Of a stretch of 64,000 bases of DNA, positions 43,508-52,120 are shown piece by piece. The DNA is from Candidatus Saccharimonadia bacterium. GTDB lineage: Bacteria > Patescibacteriota > Saccharimonadia > Saccharimonadales > Saccharimonadaceae. Positions within the stretch are counted from its first letter, which is position 1. Each line of letters begins with the position of its first letter. Position numbers and translations under genes: made by a program. The DNA lies in the NCBI GenBank assembly GCA_023257815.1, contig JALRBJ010000001.1:1-64000 (forward strand), read 5' to 3'. Under the pieces are notes generated by a model that saw only the letters and a program-made list of their open reading frames with translations, did no database searches and was not told the origin of the DNA.

Positions 43508-44556
43508 GACCAGATCCTTTCGGGCGATACACTGGCAAGGCCGGCAACTGTAATATAGCGTGATCTAAATTGCTTAGCAGGTTGTGGTAATTTTCCAAAG
43601 TTGAGTTGCTGCCAAGGGCTAGCTACTCGGGCTGGCATAACGAGTTCGTTAGTGAAGTACTCACCAATCCCCGGCACGTTTGCACCGCCACCCACCACCA
43701 GTACTTGCTCAAGTTTGTGATGTTCCGAAAGACGTTCGTCGTAGTATCGCATAACTTTGCGCGTTTCTGTGACTATTCGCTCCAAACTAGGTGTGAGTGC
43801 GGCTGAGATTTTCTGCTGACGGCTCCCTGGACTAAGACCATTGAGTACTTTTAATTGATGTGCACTTTCAAGCGGTACTTTGAGTTTTTTTGCAATGTCG
43901 AGTGTGAATGTGTTGCCGCCTATATTTAAACTTCCGGCAATACGAATTGAACTTTCGAGGATAGCGATATCTGTACTGGCGGGTCCTATATCGACGATAA
44001 CAGTCGGTAGATGACCTTCCTCGGTTGCTTCCAGAAGACGTGCGACAGCCGACACACTCGACTCAACCATAACTACTCTTAAGCCAACACTTTCCGCAAC
44101 ATTGATACACAAATCAACAATTGATTGCGGAACTGCGCACATCAGGACGGTTAGTTGGGTTTTTGATCGTTCAATAATCTCAAAGTCAACGTACAATGCA
44201 CTCATAGGTATAGGAATATACTGTTCGACTTCAAGCTCCACTGCTTCGCGTAGCTTTTTTTCAGATGCTAGCGGTACTGTAAAGGTTCGGGTAAATGTAC
44301 GACCAGCGGGCACACCTAACACGACGTGCTTACTTGCAAGGTTGCCAACCAGGTTTTTTCCAACAAGGTCAGCAATATTCTTGCGCAGGTAACTATCGTC
44401 ACCATCAAGAGCTTGCTGTACTTTTGCAGGGTCAAGATCAATCGAACCGTAGCCGGTTACAAGCCATTTTTTCCTATCAACGGACATCACTTTCATACCA
44501 GTTTGACTGATATCTAGTCCAATGACGGGTTTATCTTTATAAAATAGTTTTGCCAC
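43504..44556 (-). CDS. pilM: Type IV pilus assembly ATPase-fold protein PilM
   Basis: 350 residues, actin-like/FtsA fold: VIGLDISQTGMKVM (phosphate 1), FEIIERSKTQLTVLMCAVP, TVIVDIGPASTDIAIL (phosphate 2) and VLVVGGGANVPGIGEYF (adenosine motif). It forms the cytoplasmic ring that holds PilN. GTG start at 44556 with GAGG immediately upstream. It has its own minus-strand promoter TATACT near 44594, so pilMNO can be expressed apart from pilBC. Confidence 0.92.
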   Translation of the reverse strand: MAKLFYKDKPVIGLDISQTGMKVMSVDRKKWLVTGYGSIDLDPAKVQQALDGDDSYLRKNIADLVGKNLVGNLASKHVVLGVPAGRTFTRTFTVPLASEKKLREAVELEVEQYIPIPMSALYVDFEIIERSKTQLTVLMCAVPQSIVDLCINVAESVGLRVVMVESSVSAVARLLEATEEGHLPTVIVDIGPASTDIAILESSIRIAGSLNIGGNTFTLDIAKKLKVPLESAHQLKVLNGLSPGSRQQKISAALTPSLERIVTETRKVMRYYDERLSEHHKLEQVLVVGGGANVPGIGEYFTNELVMPARVASPWQQLNFGKLPQPAKQFRSRYITVAGLASVSPERIWS

Positions 44557-44600
44557 CTCAAGTCTTGCCCACGGAGTTACATTACTCTTCAGTATACATG

Positions 44601-44635
44601 AGCGGTATGGTAATTACTACCGCTAGAGGCCTCTA
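44601..44635. terminator. Hairpin and palindrome between pilC and pilM
   Basis: AGCGGTA (44601-44607) pairs with TACCGCT (44618-44624) around a 10-nt loop; the 12-bp palindrome TAGAGGCCTCTA (44624-44635) abuts it and includes the pilC stop. It may attenuate read-through from pilBC into pilMNO. There is no T-tract, so termination is uncertain. Confidence 0.45.
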
Positions 44636-45856
44636 TTTGATGCTTGACGATAAGCTGGCGATTGGTAGCATTACGCTTGCCGCAATGAGTCCTACCATGC
44701 CACCCATAAAAACGATCATAACTGGTTCGATAATGGCGCTGATGCCTTCGATAGCAACATCAACTTCTTCCTCGTAAAAATCGGCCACTTTTACCAAAAC
44801 TGTATCTGTTTGACCAGTTTCTTCGCCCACGGCCAGCATTTGAGGTACGATAGCGGGAAATAGGGGGTTTTTTTCTATCTCAGCCGATAGGGTTGAGCCA
44901 CTCTCAACAGACTTACTCGCTTCCATCAGAGCCTCCTCGTAGACGACATTACCAATCGCGTGTGCTGTAATACCTAAGGCTTCAAGTACTGGAACACCGG
45001 CACCAATCAAGGCAGAGAATGTGCGCGCAAACCTGGCAATCGCAACCTTGATGATGATAGTCTTTAAACCAGGTACGCGCAGGATAACGTGATGCAAGAG
45101 AGACTTACCGCTGGGCGTCTTAAAGTATCGGAGAGCGAAAAAGACTGCCGCTATAACAAGTGGAATGATAATGAACCAAAAGTTAATTAATGTGCTGCTT
45201 ATACCAAGCATGATTTGTGTTATAAGCGGTAACTCTGCATCTTCACCACCTAGGTCTTTAAGAATTTTTCCGATTTGAGGAATCACAAATAACATTAGTC
45301 CAAAAAATGCGACTATCGTTATACCTACAAGTACCATTGGATAAGTCATGGCACTTTTGATCTTCTTACGAATTGTGGAGTTTTTCTCTTGCTGGTAGGC
45401 AAGACGCTTTAAGATATCATCCAAAATACCGGCAGATTCACCGGCACGCACCATATTAACGTATACGTCGCTGAAGGCATTGGGATATTTTGCGAGTGCA
45501 TCCCCCAGCTGATCACCGCCTTCGACATCTTTAATAACACCAACAAGGAGCTTCTTGAGCGCTTTACTATCGGTATGATCGTGTAGCGATGAGAGAGCTC
45601 TCAGTATTGGTACCCCTGCGCCAATCATTGCACTGAGCTCTCTGGTGAAGATAACGATATGATCATTCTTGACCTTATTTCCGCCCAGTACATTGAATAG
45701 ACTAAGACTACTGCCCTCGGTACCTTCTTTAATGCTTAGTGGTTGAAGGTTTTGGGAGGTAAGACTTTTAATAACGGCAGAACGTTCAGTCGCTTCGATA
45801 GTACCTGAAACATGATCACCTTTTTGATTGACGGCCGAATAGTTGAAGGTTGGCAT
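44633..45856 (-). CDS. pilC: Type IV pilus platform protein PilC (GspF family)
   Basis: 407 residues, with two copies of the T2SSF domain: FTRELSAMIGAGVPILRALSS near 72 and ARFARTFSALIGAGVPVLEAL near 275, each followed by a cytoplasmic helical bundle and TM helices (about 170-195, 220-245, 375-400). It carries the force from PilB to pilins. Starts 4 nt after pilB. Confidence 0.94.
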   Translation of the reverse strand: MPTFNYSAVNQKGDHVSGTIEATERSAVIKSLTSQNLQPLSIKEGTEGSSLSLFNVLGGNKVKNDHIVIFTRELSAMIGAGVPILRALSSLHDHTDSKALKKLLVGVIKDVEGGDQLGDALAKYPNAFSDVYVNMVRAGESAGILDDILKRLAYQQEKNSTIRKKIKSAMTYPMVLVGITIVAFFGLMLFVIPQIGKILKDLGGEDAELPLITQIMLGISSTLINFWFIIIPLVIAAVFFALRYFKTPSGKSLLHHVILRVPGLKTIIIKVAIARFARTFSALIGAGVPVLEALGITAHAIGNVVYEEALMEASKSVESGSTLSAEIEKNPLFPAIVPQMLAVGEETGQTDTVLVKVADFYEEEVDVAIEGISAIIEPVMIVFMGGMVGLIAASVMLPIASLSSSIK

Positions 45857-45860
45857 AAGA

Positions 45861-47639
45861 TTAGTCCTTGGTCACCCTTAAGACTTCTTCTATCGTGCTT
45901 TGACCACGGAGTGCTTTAATAAGCCCATCAGTTTGCATGGTTATCATGCCCTCAAGGATTGCTTGAGTTTGGATTTGTGTGCTTGTGGCATTACTAACGA
46001 TTAGTTTTTGAAGTGAGACAGTGTTCTGCAGTGCCTCGTAAATGCCAATTCGACCTTTATAACCGGTGTTACTACATTCATCACAGCCTTTTGAGGATGC
46101 ACGCCATAGAGTAGTAATGGTTGCCTCGGTAGTTCCGAGGTCGGTAGCTTCGCCAATCTTTTGACTTTTGGCAATCGTGTCTAACTGGTGAATGATAGCA
46201 AAGTTATTTGCATCTAGTCGAAACGTCTTATAGAGGGTACTTAACTCTTCGGGTGAGGGTGTGAATGATTGTCGACAATTCATGCAGAGTCGCCTGATAA
46301 GACGTTGGCCAACAACGGCACGTACGGTACTTGCGATAAGAAACGGCTCAATGCCCATATCAAGCAAGCGGGGAAGCGAGGTTGATGCATTATTAGTGTG
46401 AAGCGTTGAAAACACAAGGTGGCCAGTAAGAGCCGCTTGAATACCAAGATTGGCTGTCTCGCTGTCACGAATCTCTCCAACCATGATAATATTTGGGTCT
46501 TGGCGTAGTAGGGCTCGCAGTCCTGATGCAAATGTCATTCCTGCTTTTGGATTGGTCTGTGTTTGATTGACGCCTGATACCTTGTATTCAACCGGATCTT
46601 CAATCGTGGATATATTAACATCCGGAGTGTTAAGGATATTCAAGATACTAAACAGACTGGTTGATTTACCACTACCAGTAGGCCCCGTGATTAATATGAC
46701 GCCGTTAGGCTCGGTCAGTGCCTGGTTGACTATTTCGAGTGAGTGCCCCCAGTATCCAAGTGACTCAAGGCTGACTGCCTCGTTGCTCTCGTCCAAAATA
46801 CGCATAACAACTTTTTCACCATCACTCACGGGTAAGGTGCTAACACGCAGCGCGTACTGTTTGCCGGCAACTTTTATCTTAAAACGTCCATCTTGCGGCA
46901 CACGTCGTTCATCGATTTTTAAGTTAGCAAGAATCTTAATACGACTTATCAGTGAACCAAGTACGTTGCGCGGTAGACGATTTACTTCCTTTAATACGCC
47001 GTCGATTCGATATCGAACTTGCACATAGCCTTCACGTGGTTCAATGTGAATGTCGCTGGCACTACTGCGGATAGCATATTCAAGTAAAAGGTTAATTGTC
47101 TGAGCTACAGGTGAGTCTTCGGACACGTCTGCTTCGGTGATTTGCTGCTCGCTTCCATCGTCTTCTCGCTGAATATCAATAACATCGTTAAGTTGTTTAT
47201 CGACATCACCTCGATAGTTTTCAAGACATGCTAGGATATTTTCGCGTGTGGCGATGTAAATCTTGGTTTTTTCACCGATTTCTTTCTGAATAAAGTCGAT
47301 AGCCTGGACATCGTCCGGATCATCCATTGCAAGATGCATTGTACCGTCTTCGTCAATCTTAAAGAGGACAGCCCGATACTGAACGGCGATACGTTCAGGA
47401 ATCTTATTTAACACATCATTTGGTATATCTCGTGGATCAACCGCTATAAACGGAATGTGAGCATATTCTGCAAATAGTTTCGTAAGCTCTAGCTCTGAAA
47501 CAAGCTTATTTTGAATCGCTGCGTCTTGCAGTGGGCGGTGGGTACGCTCGCTGGATTTTTTTAGATCTTCAACTTGTTCTGGAGTAACTTTGCCCGCCCC
47601 AGTTAGTAATTTTTCAATGGTATCATCAGAAATTCGCAT
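45861..47639 (-). CDS. pilB: Type IV pilus extension ATPase PilB (GspE family)
   Basis: 592 residues. N-terminal MshEN/GspE-II domain (about 1-150), then the ATPase: Walker A ITGPTGSGKSTSLF near 318, Asp box VNISTIEDPVEY, Walker B LLRQDPNIIMVGEIRDSE, and His box AALTGHLVFSTLHTNNA. The zinc-binding cysteines CMNCRQ … CDECSNTGYKGR are intact. First gene of the pilBC unit; TATACT lies about 14 nt before the ATG. No PilT or PilD is in the window. Confidence 0.95.
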   Translation of the reverse strand: MRISDDTIEKLLTGAGKVTPEQVEDLKKSSERTHRPLQDAAIQNKLVSELELTKLFAEYAHIPFIAVDPRDIPNDVLNKIPERIAVQYRAVLFKIDEDGTMHLAMDDPDDVQAIDFIQKEIGEKTKIYIATRENILACLENYRGDVDKQLNDVIDIQREDDGSEQQITEADVSEDSPVAQTINLLLEYAIRSSASDIHIEPREGYVQVRYRIDGVLKEVNRLPRNVLGSLISRIKILANLKIDERRVPQDGRFKIKVAGKQYALRVSTLPVSDGEKVVMRILDESNEAVSLESLGYWGHSLEIVNQALTEPNGVILITGPTGSGKSTSLFSILNILNTPDVNISTIEDPVEYKVSGVNQTQTNPKAGMTFASGLRALLRQDPNIIMVGEIRDSETANLGIQAALTGHLVFSTLHTNNASTSLPRLLDMGIEPFLIASTVRAVVGQRLIRRLCMNCRQSFTPSPEELSTLYKTFRLDANNFAIIHQLDTIAKSQKIGEATDLGTTEATITTLWRASSKGCDECSNTGYKGRIGIYEALQNTVSLQKLIVSNATSTQIQTQAILEGMITMQTDGLIKALRGQSTIEEVLRVTKD

Positions 47640-47689
47640 ACCGCTTATGGTCTAGTATAGCCCGTAACCACTGAAATCGCTAGCGTGTT

Positions 47690-49462
47690 CTACTGTAGCA
47701 GAATATCATCATCTGGAAGCCTAAAAAGGCCTTCATCTAGTCGCTTTTGATCAAGATAATGCGCCACGAATCCAACAGTTCGAGGAATAACAAAAAGTGC
47801 GTTGAAGAAGTCTGCTTTAATAAGCCCACTAAGCTGATTCGTGTCATAGCCTTCCTCGTTTTCTAAGATATCAAGCATAAGGGCTGCAACGTGTCCGTCA
47901 ACGTTGAGTATTAAGCTCCCTTTTTTGGTTGTAGTAATCGACTCGATAGATTTTGCGTAATCAAAGTAGCGATGTGTCGGGAGCTGCTCTGCGAAAGCAG
48001 CTAGTTGCTTTGTGCGTGGATCAGGTAAGCCAAGTCGGTATTTTTTATGGCCGATGCCTCCGATGTACTTCTTTTGACGTGCATAGGATTCAATATGTTG
48101 ACGAGGATCAAGGTTTTCACTGACACCATCGAACCACTCATTGGCTGCGTCATTTATTGCACCACCAAAGCGTGGACCTACTGTTAGCAAGCCGGCTGCA
48201 AGTGAATCTACAACACCCTTGCCAGCTCTTGCAGTTATGATGGTAGTCAGTGCACCCGAAACCTGAGGTCCGTGATCAACCAGTAAAAGGAAAACGGTTC
48301 TAATGAAGTCGGTTGTAACTTGGGATTTTGGTTGTTTGCCAAGTAGAGCACTGGTAATCTGAAGTGCAATATCACCACGGTCTGTCCAGTCTTGTAACGA
48401 AGAACCTATAAATTCATATCCGTCACCAGTTTCTTTGCTGATGGTAGAAGAAAACTTGCTAGCAATCCTGTTAGTATTAATTGCTCGATCAAAATGAGTG
48501 GTCGGTTGAGAGCTTGGAATCTCTTTGATTGCTTTAGCAAAATCAGTCATAGACTGTGCAACAGTCACACCACTTGCAGCCAGCGCCTTACGTTTTGCAC
48601 TTGCGGTCTCATCGTTCGACCCAGCAAGGGCTTTGGCATGTCCGAATTGAACTGGTTGTTCAAAGCTTTCACCGATTACGCCCGCGATGTAGGCGATGAC
48701 TGGTTTTGTAACCTGCTTGGTCTTGAGTAAATCAGCAACATCGTATTCGTCCTGGCCACCAAGTTCACCATAGTACACGATGTGTGATGTATTTGGATCT
48801 TTCTGCGCAGCCAAAAATGCGTCTTTCGGTGATGTTGATGGGAATCGATCACCACCAAAGCATAATGCAAAGCTAATCTGATGATCTGTTGATGCCACCA
48901 TGGTAATGATTTCGTTAATCATGCCACCCGATGCTGACAGTACTGCAACTGAGCCAGGCAATGTGAGTCGATTTTTCTCCAGTTGTCGCCAGTCAACACC
49001 ACCAACAACTCCAAGTTTCAATGCGCCAGGTACTATCAAGCCAACGCCAGCTGGACCAATGATAGTTTTCCCTTTTTGTTGGTAGTCGTGTAATAAGGTC
49101 AATGCGTGTTCTTCAGGTACATCTTCAGCAAAGATATGTCCGCCATCTGCATCAGGAAAATCTTCAAAAAAATTTTGAGTCGACATCAACGCACGTCGGC
49201 CAGAATTAACATTAAACATCCACGTTATATTGCTAAGTGCTTCTGCGGCGGCAAGTGTAGAAGTGAAGCAAGGTATAAGGACTTCACTATTGCCCCAGAA
49301 ATATTTTTGGAATCGACCACTTCCAGTAACGATACCAACAATTGATGGTGTCTCTTTGCCAGACAGATAATCAAAATCAAGAATCGTTTGACAACCTTGA
49401 GGATAGCTGCCGAGTACAAGAATCTTTCCCGGATTCTCTCGAATGTTTGCTATATCACGCAT
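47690..49462 (-). CDS. aclB: ATP-citrate lyase, synthase-containing subunit (AclB-like)
   Basis: 590 residues. Succinyl-CoA-ligase-like N-terminal half with the phosphohistidine site EQPVQFGHAKALAGSNDE near residue 274 (human ACLY reads VQFGHAGA), followed by a citrate-synthase-like half: LLVDHGPQVSGALTTIITAR, AGLLTVGPRFGGAINDAA, GIGHKKYRLGLPDPR and IPRTVGFVAHYLDQKRLDEG. This matches the C-terminal half of ACLY. The reaction is citrate + ATP + CoA to acetyl-CoA + oxaloacetate. Pairs with the ATP-grasp subunit encoded just upstream (8-nt overlap). Confidence 0.85.
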   Translation of the reverse strand: MRDIANIRENPGKILVLGSYPQGCQTILDFDYLSGKETPSIVGIVTGSGRFQKYFWGNSEVLIPCFTSTLAAAEALSNITWMFNVNSGRRALMSTQNFFEDFPDADGGHIFAEDVPEEHALTLLHDYQQKGKTIIGPAGVGLIVPGALKLGVVGGVDWRQLEKNRLTLPGSVAVLSASGGMINEIITMVASTDHQISFALCFGGDRFPSTSPKDAFLAAQKDPNTSHIVYYGELGGQDEYDVADLLKTKQVTKPVIAYIAGVIGESFEQPVQFGHAKALAGSNDETASAKRKALAASGVTVAQSMTDFAKAIKEIPSSQPTTHFDRAINTNRIASKFSSTISKETGDGYEFIGSSLQDWTDRGDIALQITSALLGKQPKSQVTTDFIRTVFLLLVDHGPQVSGALTTIITARAGKGVVDSLAAGLLTVGPRFGGAINDAANEWFDGVSENLDPRQHIESYARQKKYIGGIGHKKYRLGLPDPRTKQLAAFAEQLPTHRYFDYAKSIESITTTKKGSLILNVDGHVAALMLDILENEEGYDTNQLSGLIKADFFNALFVIPRTVGFVAHYLDQKRLDEGLFRLPDDDILLQ

Positions 49463-50582
49463 CAATATACTCCAGTGCTTCGTTAATCACATCAGTTAGC
49501 AAGATGTCAGATCCATGAACACTACCATAAAGTCCCTTCGCTTTAAGGAATATTTCCATCATAGCGAGTCCTTCGGTTTCGTTGGGTCCACCACGCCGCA
49601 CGTAAACTCGTACATGCTGCTCAACGATTTGATCCTTACGCTCGCTAAGCGCCTGGATTGTACCGGCAAATGTCTTTTTAACATCTGTAAAGTTGGCTAC
49701 ACCACCTGCAATAATCAAGGCTTTTCGTGAAGCATTTGATTGCAGCATCACATCGAGCAGAGCCTGTGCATAGATGTAAGATTCCTCAACAGTCGCTCCG
49801 CTATATTCGCCAAAGTTACCCATCAGATTAGCCCTGTGCTGATTAGTGGCCTCATCGGCGACAGTAATGCTGGCACCACCACCAAAACAGATGAGCCACA
49901 GTGACCCGTTGGGGTTGATGAGACGAAATGAGAAGGATGCTGGTGAATTGCGATTCAGCTCGCTGATCTTTTCCTCGCTCTCGGTTCTACTATGTACGTC
50001 AACAATATCGTCGTCTGTCCAGTCGCTGGCATATGCGCCGGCGCTATCAACCAAGACTGCGGCATCAAGCAAGATACATTCTTCATCTCTTATAATGAGT
50101 GGGTTAATCTCGATAAAACTAAGATGCTGTTGATGCATGGTTGTTATGATATGGTTCACAAAAGTGGTTGGCAGAGGTGCGGTTTCAGCCGTGAAACTCT
50201 CGACGCTTTGTGGATTATCTTCTATATCAATACCACCATGCTTAGAGTATTGAATGATGATGCCACCACGAGTCTTTTCGAAACTAACGTAACGCTCCTC
50301 GTCGTCATCATGGACTAGCATGGGTTCTGCAATAAAACGACTGAAGCCTTTTTGGGAAAGTTCCGTAACGGTCTGAGCAGCGTCTTGTTTTTTGACATTA
50401 ACCCTCAGTAGTCCTTGCTTACCACGCTTTTTGATTCCTTGATCAACCTTCACAACATAAGGCGTTTGTTCATCAAGCTTCTCAACGTCTTCATCTAAAG
50501 TGCTGAGATTAATGCTAAAGCCCTGGTAATTACTTACAAGGAGCTGCTTTGCTTTATATTCAGATAACTTTTGTCTTGACAT
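49455..50582 (-). CDS. aclA: ATP-citrate lyase, ATP-grasp subunit (AclA-like)
   Basis: 375 residues resembling the N-terminal part of ACLY and SucC-type ATP-grasp subunits: SEYKAKQLLVSNYQGF at the start, TPYVVKVDQGIKKRGKQGLLRVN (lysine for nucleotide), FIEINPLIIRDEECILLDAAVLVDSAG (metal-binding E-N … D), then a CoA-ligase-like domain SLWLICFGGGASITVADEA and KALIIAGGVANFTDV. The start is the ATG at 50582 inside the GNAT gene end; an earlier in-frame start at 50663 would lie deep in that gene. Confidence 0.82.
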   Translation of the reverse strand: MSRQKLSEYKAKQLLVSNYQGFSINLSTLDEDVEKLDEQTPYVVKVDQGIKKRGKQGLLRVNVKKQDAAQTVTELSQKGFSRFIAEPMLVHDDDEERYVSFEKTRGGIIIQYSKHGGIDIEDNPQSVESFTAETAPLPTTFVNHIITTMHQQHLSFIEINPLIIRDEECILLDAAVLVDSAGAYASDWTDDDIVDVHSRTESEEKISELNRNSPASFSFRLINPNGSLWLICFGGGASITVADEATNQHRANLMGNFGEYSGATVEESYIYAQALLDVMLQSNASRKALIIAGGVANFTDVKKTFAGTIQALSERKDQIVEQHVRVYVRRGGPNETEGLAMMEIFLKAKGLYGSVHGSDILLTDVINEALEYIDA

Positions 50583-51015
50583 AGTCGGTTGTAGGCGAAA
50601 TTTTAGTGTAAATGAAACTGTCACGTTTTGTGTACCCAAGCTTCTCGTAAAAGCGAAGAGCATCTTGTCGTTCAGCGCGACTAGTGAACTCTATTTTATA
50701 ACAGCCTTTGTTCCAGGCCCATTGATCACAGGCTTCAAGAAGTCTTGTACCAACACCTCCTCCTCGAACGCTAGGATCAACTATTACGTCGTCAAGTCTG
50801 CATTCTATACGGTTAAGTTTGAGCGCACTATTTAAGACAGCCATGCCAACACCAGCTCCATCTTTAGTAGCGAGGATGACATCTGCATGAGGTGAATCGA
50901 CAATATCAAAGAATATGTTTTTTATCTGTTTACTTGTTACTTTTTTCATTCGAAGTATGCTAAGTAGGCGCGCAACATCCTCGATATCTTTCTTGAGTGC
51001 TGGACGTACTTCCAT
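50560..51015 (-). CDS. GNAT family N-acetyltransferase
   Basis: 151 residues. Acetyl-CoA binding motif A: DDVIVDPSVRGGGVGTRLLEAC (the R-x-x-G-x-G/A core), then the motif B region ALRFYEKLGYTKRDSFIYTK. Acetylates an unknown amine. First gene of a GNAT-aclA-aclB unit; its promoter is one half of a symmetric divergent promoter (see 51015-51050). The ATG is 7 nt from the -10. Confidence 0.88.
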   Translation of the reverse strand: MEVRPALKKDIEDVARLLSILRMKKVTSKQIKNIFFDIVDSPHADVILATKDGAGVGMAVLNSALKLNRIECRLDDVIVDPSVRGGGVGTRLLEACDQWAWNKGCYKIEFTSRAERQDALRFYEKLGYTKRDSFIYTKISPTTDYVKTKVI

Positions 51016-51050
51016 ATCTTAAAGTATAGCATTTGGTATACTTTAAGATA
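51015..51050. promoter_or_regulatory. Perfectly symmetric divergent promoter, GNAT / tsaE
   Basis: TATCTTAAAGTATA (51015-51028), 8-nt spacer GCATTTGG, TATACTTTAAGATA (51037-51050): a perfect 14-bp inverted repeat. Each arm holds a TATACT -10 pointing outward: towards GNAT (ATG 7 nt away) and towards tsaE (GTG 10 nt away). A dimeric regulator could bind, or the two promoters may have evolved as mirror images. Confidence 0.75.
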
Positions 51051-51052
51051 AC

Positions 51053-51508
51053 GTGAAAATACAACTTGCATCCGAAGAAGAAACCAAGCTATGGGGTCAG
51101 AAAATTGGCACCATTCTGCGCGCTGGTGATTGTATTGAATTGATTGGTGACGTTGGTAGCGGTAAGACAACGCTTACTAAAGGTATTGCACTTGGCTTGG
51201 GTATAAAGGAAACTGTGCAAAGTCCGACATTCACCATTAACCGCACCTATGATAGTTCGTCTGGACTACGCCTGAGCCACTACGATTTCTATAGGTTGAG
51301 CGATCCAGGTATTATGTCCGAGGAGCTTGCAGAGTCGTTGGGGCAGTCCGATACGGTCGTGATCATTGAATGGGGCGATATCGTTACATCGGTATTACCA
51401 GAAGATCATGTAAGAATTACGTTTAGCTCACCAACCGAGACAGATAGAGACATTACGCTCGAAGGTTCAAGTGAAATCATTAACCGGATAGCTGGAGTAA
51501 CTAAATGA
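51053..51508 (+). CDS. tsaE: tRNA t6A biosynthesis ATPase TsaE
   Basis: 151 residues. P-loop GDVGSGKTTLTKGIALGLG near 34-52, switch QSPTFTINRTY, and the Walker B-like HYDFYRL and VVIIEWGDIV typical of YjeE/TsaE. Needed with TsaB, TsaC and TsaD to add threonylcarbamoyl to A37 of ANN-decoding tRNAs. GTG start. Overlaps tsaB by ATGA. Confidence 0.95.
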   Translation: MKIQLASEEETKLWGQKIGTILRAGDCIELIGDVGSGKTTLTKGIALGLGIKETVQSPTFTINRTYDSSSGLRLSHYDFYRLSDPGIMSEELAESLGQSDTVVIIEWGDIVTSVLPEDHVRITFSSPTETDRDITLEGSSEIINRIAGVTK

Positions 51509-51891
51509 TCCTAGCGCTTGATACGTCGACACCGATTTGTAAGACATGGCTGATTGACGGTGCGAACCAAAAATACGAGGAGTGGCAGGCGGATAGGCAA
51601 TTAGCTGATAACCTAATAGGCTTCCTACGCAATCGACTGCAGTCAGAAGCTAAAAACTGGAGTGATGTGTCGGGAATTGTAGTCTTTCGTGGCCCTGGTA
51701 GCTTTACAGGCTTACGGATTGGGTTAACGGTAATGAATACATTGGCCGATACTAACGGTATTCCAATTGTTGGAGCCACAGGGGATGACTGGCTACCGAC
51801 TGGCTTGAAGCGTCTTGATAGCGGTGAAAATAACGAGCTTGTGATGCCACTCTATGGCCGTGACGCCAATATTACGAAACCACGCAAATAA
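51505..51891 (+). CDS. tsaB: tRNA t6A protein TsaB, short form
   Basis: 128 residues; E. coli TsaB has about 230. The N-terminal half keeps ILALDTSTP, HxxHx-like DRQLADNLIGFL and the family block VVFRGPGSFTGLRIGLTVMN. The second ASKHA-like lobe is absent: the protein ends after KPRK. Either a natural minimal TsaB that still dimerises with TsaD, or truncated. Coupled to tsaE. Confidence 0.88.
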   Translation: MILALDTSTPICKTWLIDGANQKYEEWQADRQLADNLIGFLRNRLQSEAKNWSDVSGIVVFRGPGSFTGLRIGLTVMNTLADTNGIPIVGATGDDWLPTGLKRLDSGENNELVMPLYGRDANITKPRK

Positions 51892-51896
51892 ATACG

Positions 51897-52120
51897 TTGC
51901 CAGTAGGCTGGGTGAGGCGCTACAATAGAAGTAGCTTGAAAAAGCCAGATTTGAAAAATTTTGATACTATCACGCTCACGAATTACCCGCTCGCTCCCTA
52001 AAAGCTGAACGTAGTCTCAATCAAGTGAACTTACCTCAAATTAAAACGCATAAAATATAAACTAGCTGATTCTTATCTACGAGGTGCGGGCCTTCAGGCG
52101 TGTAAGAAAGGAAGTGTACT
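51897..52120 (+). promoter_or_regulatory. Promoter and long leader of rny
   Basis: TTGCCA (51897-51902), 18 nt, TACAAT (51921-51926). The leader to the rny ATG is about 187 nt, the longest in the window. It contains a possible 21-codon ORF starting at a TTG 9 nt after the -10 (51936-52001, KKPDLKNFDTITLTNYPLAP), small dyads such as GCC-TTCA-GGC near 52091, and a good Shine-Dalgarno AAAGGAAG before the ATG. Possibly a regulatory leader; no known riboswitch is recognised. Confidence 0.5.
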
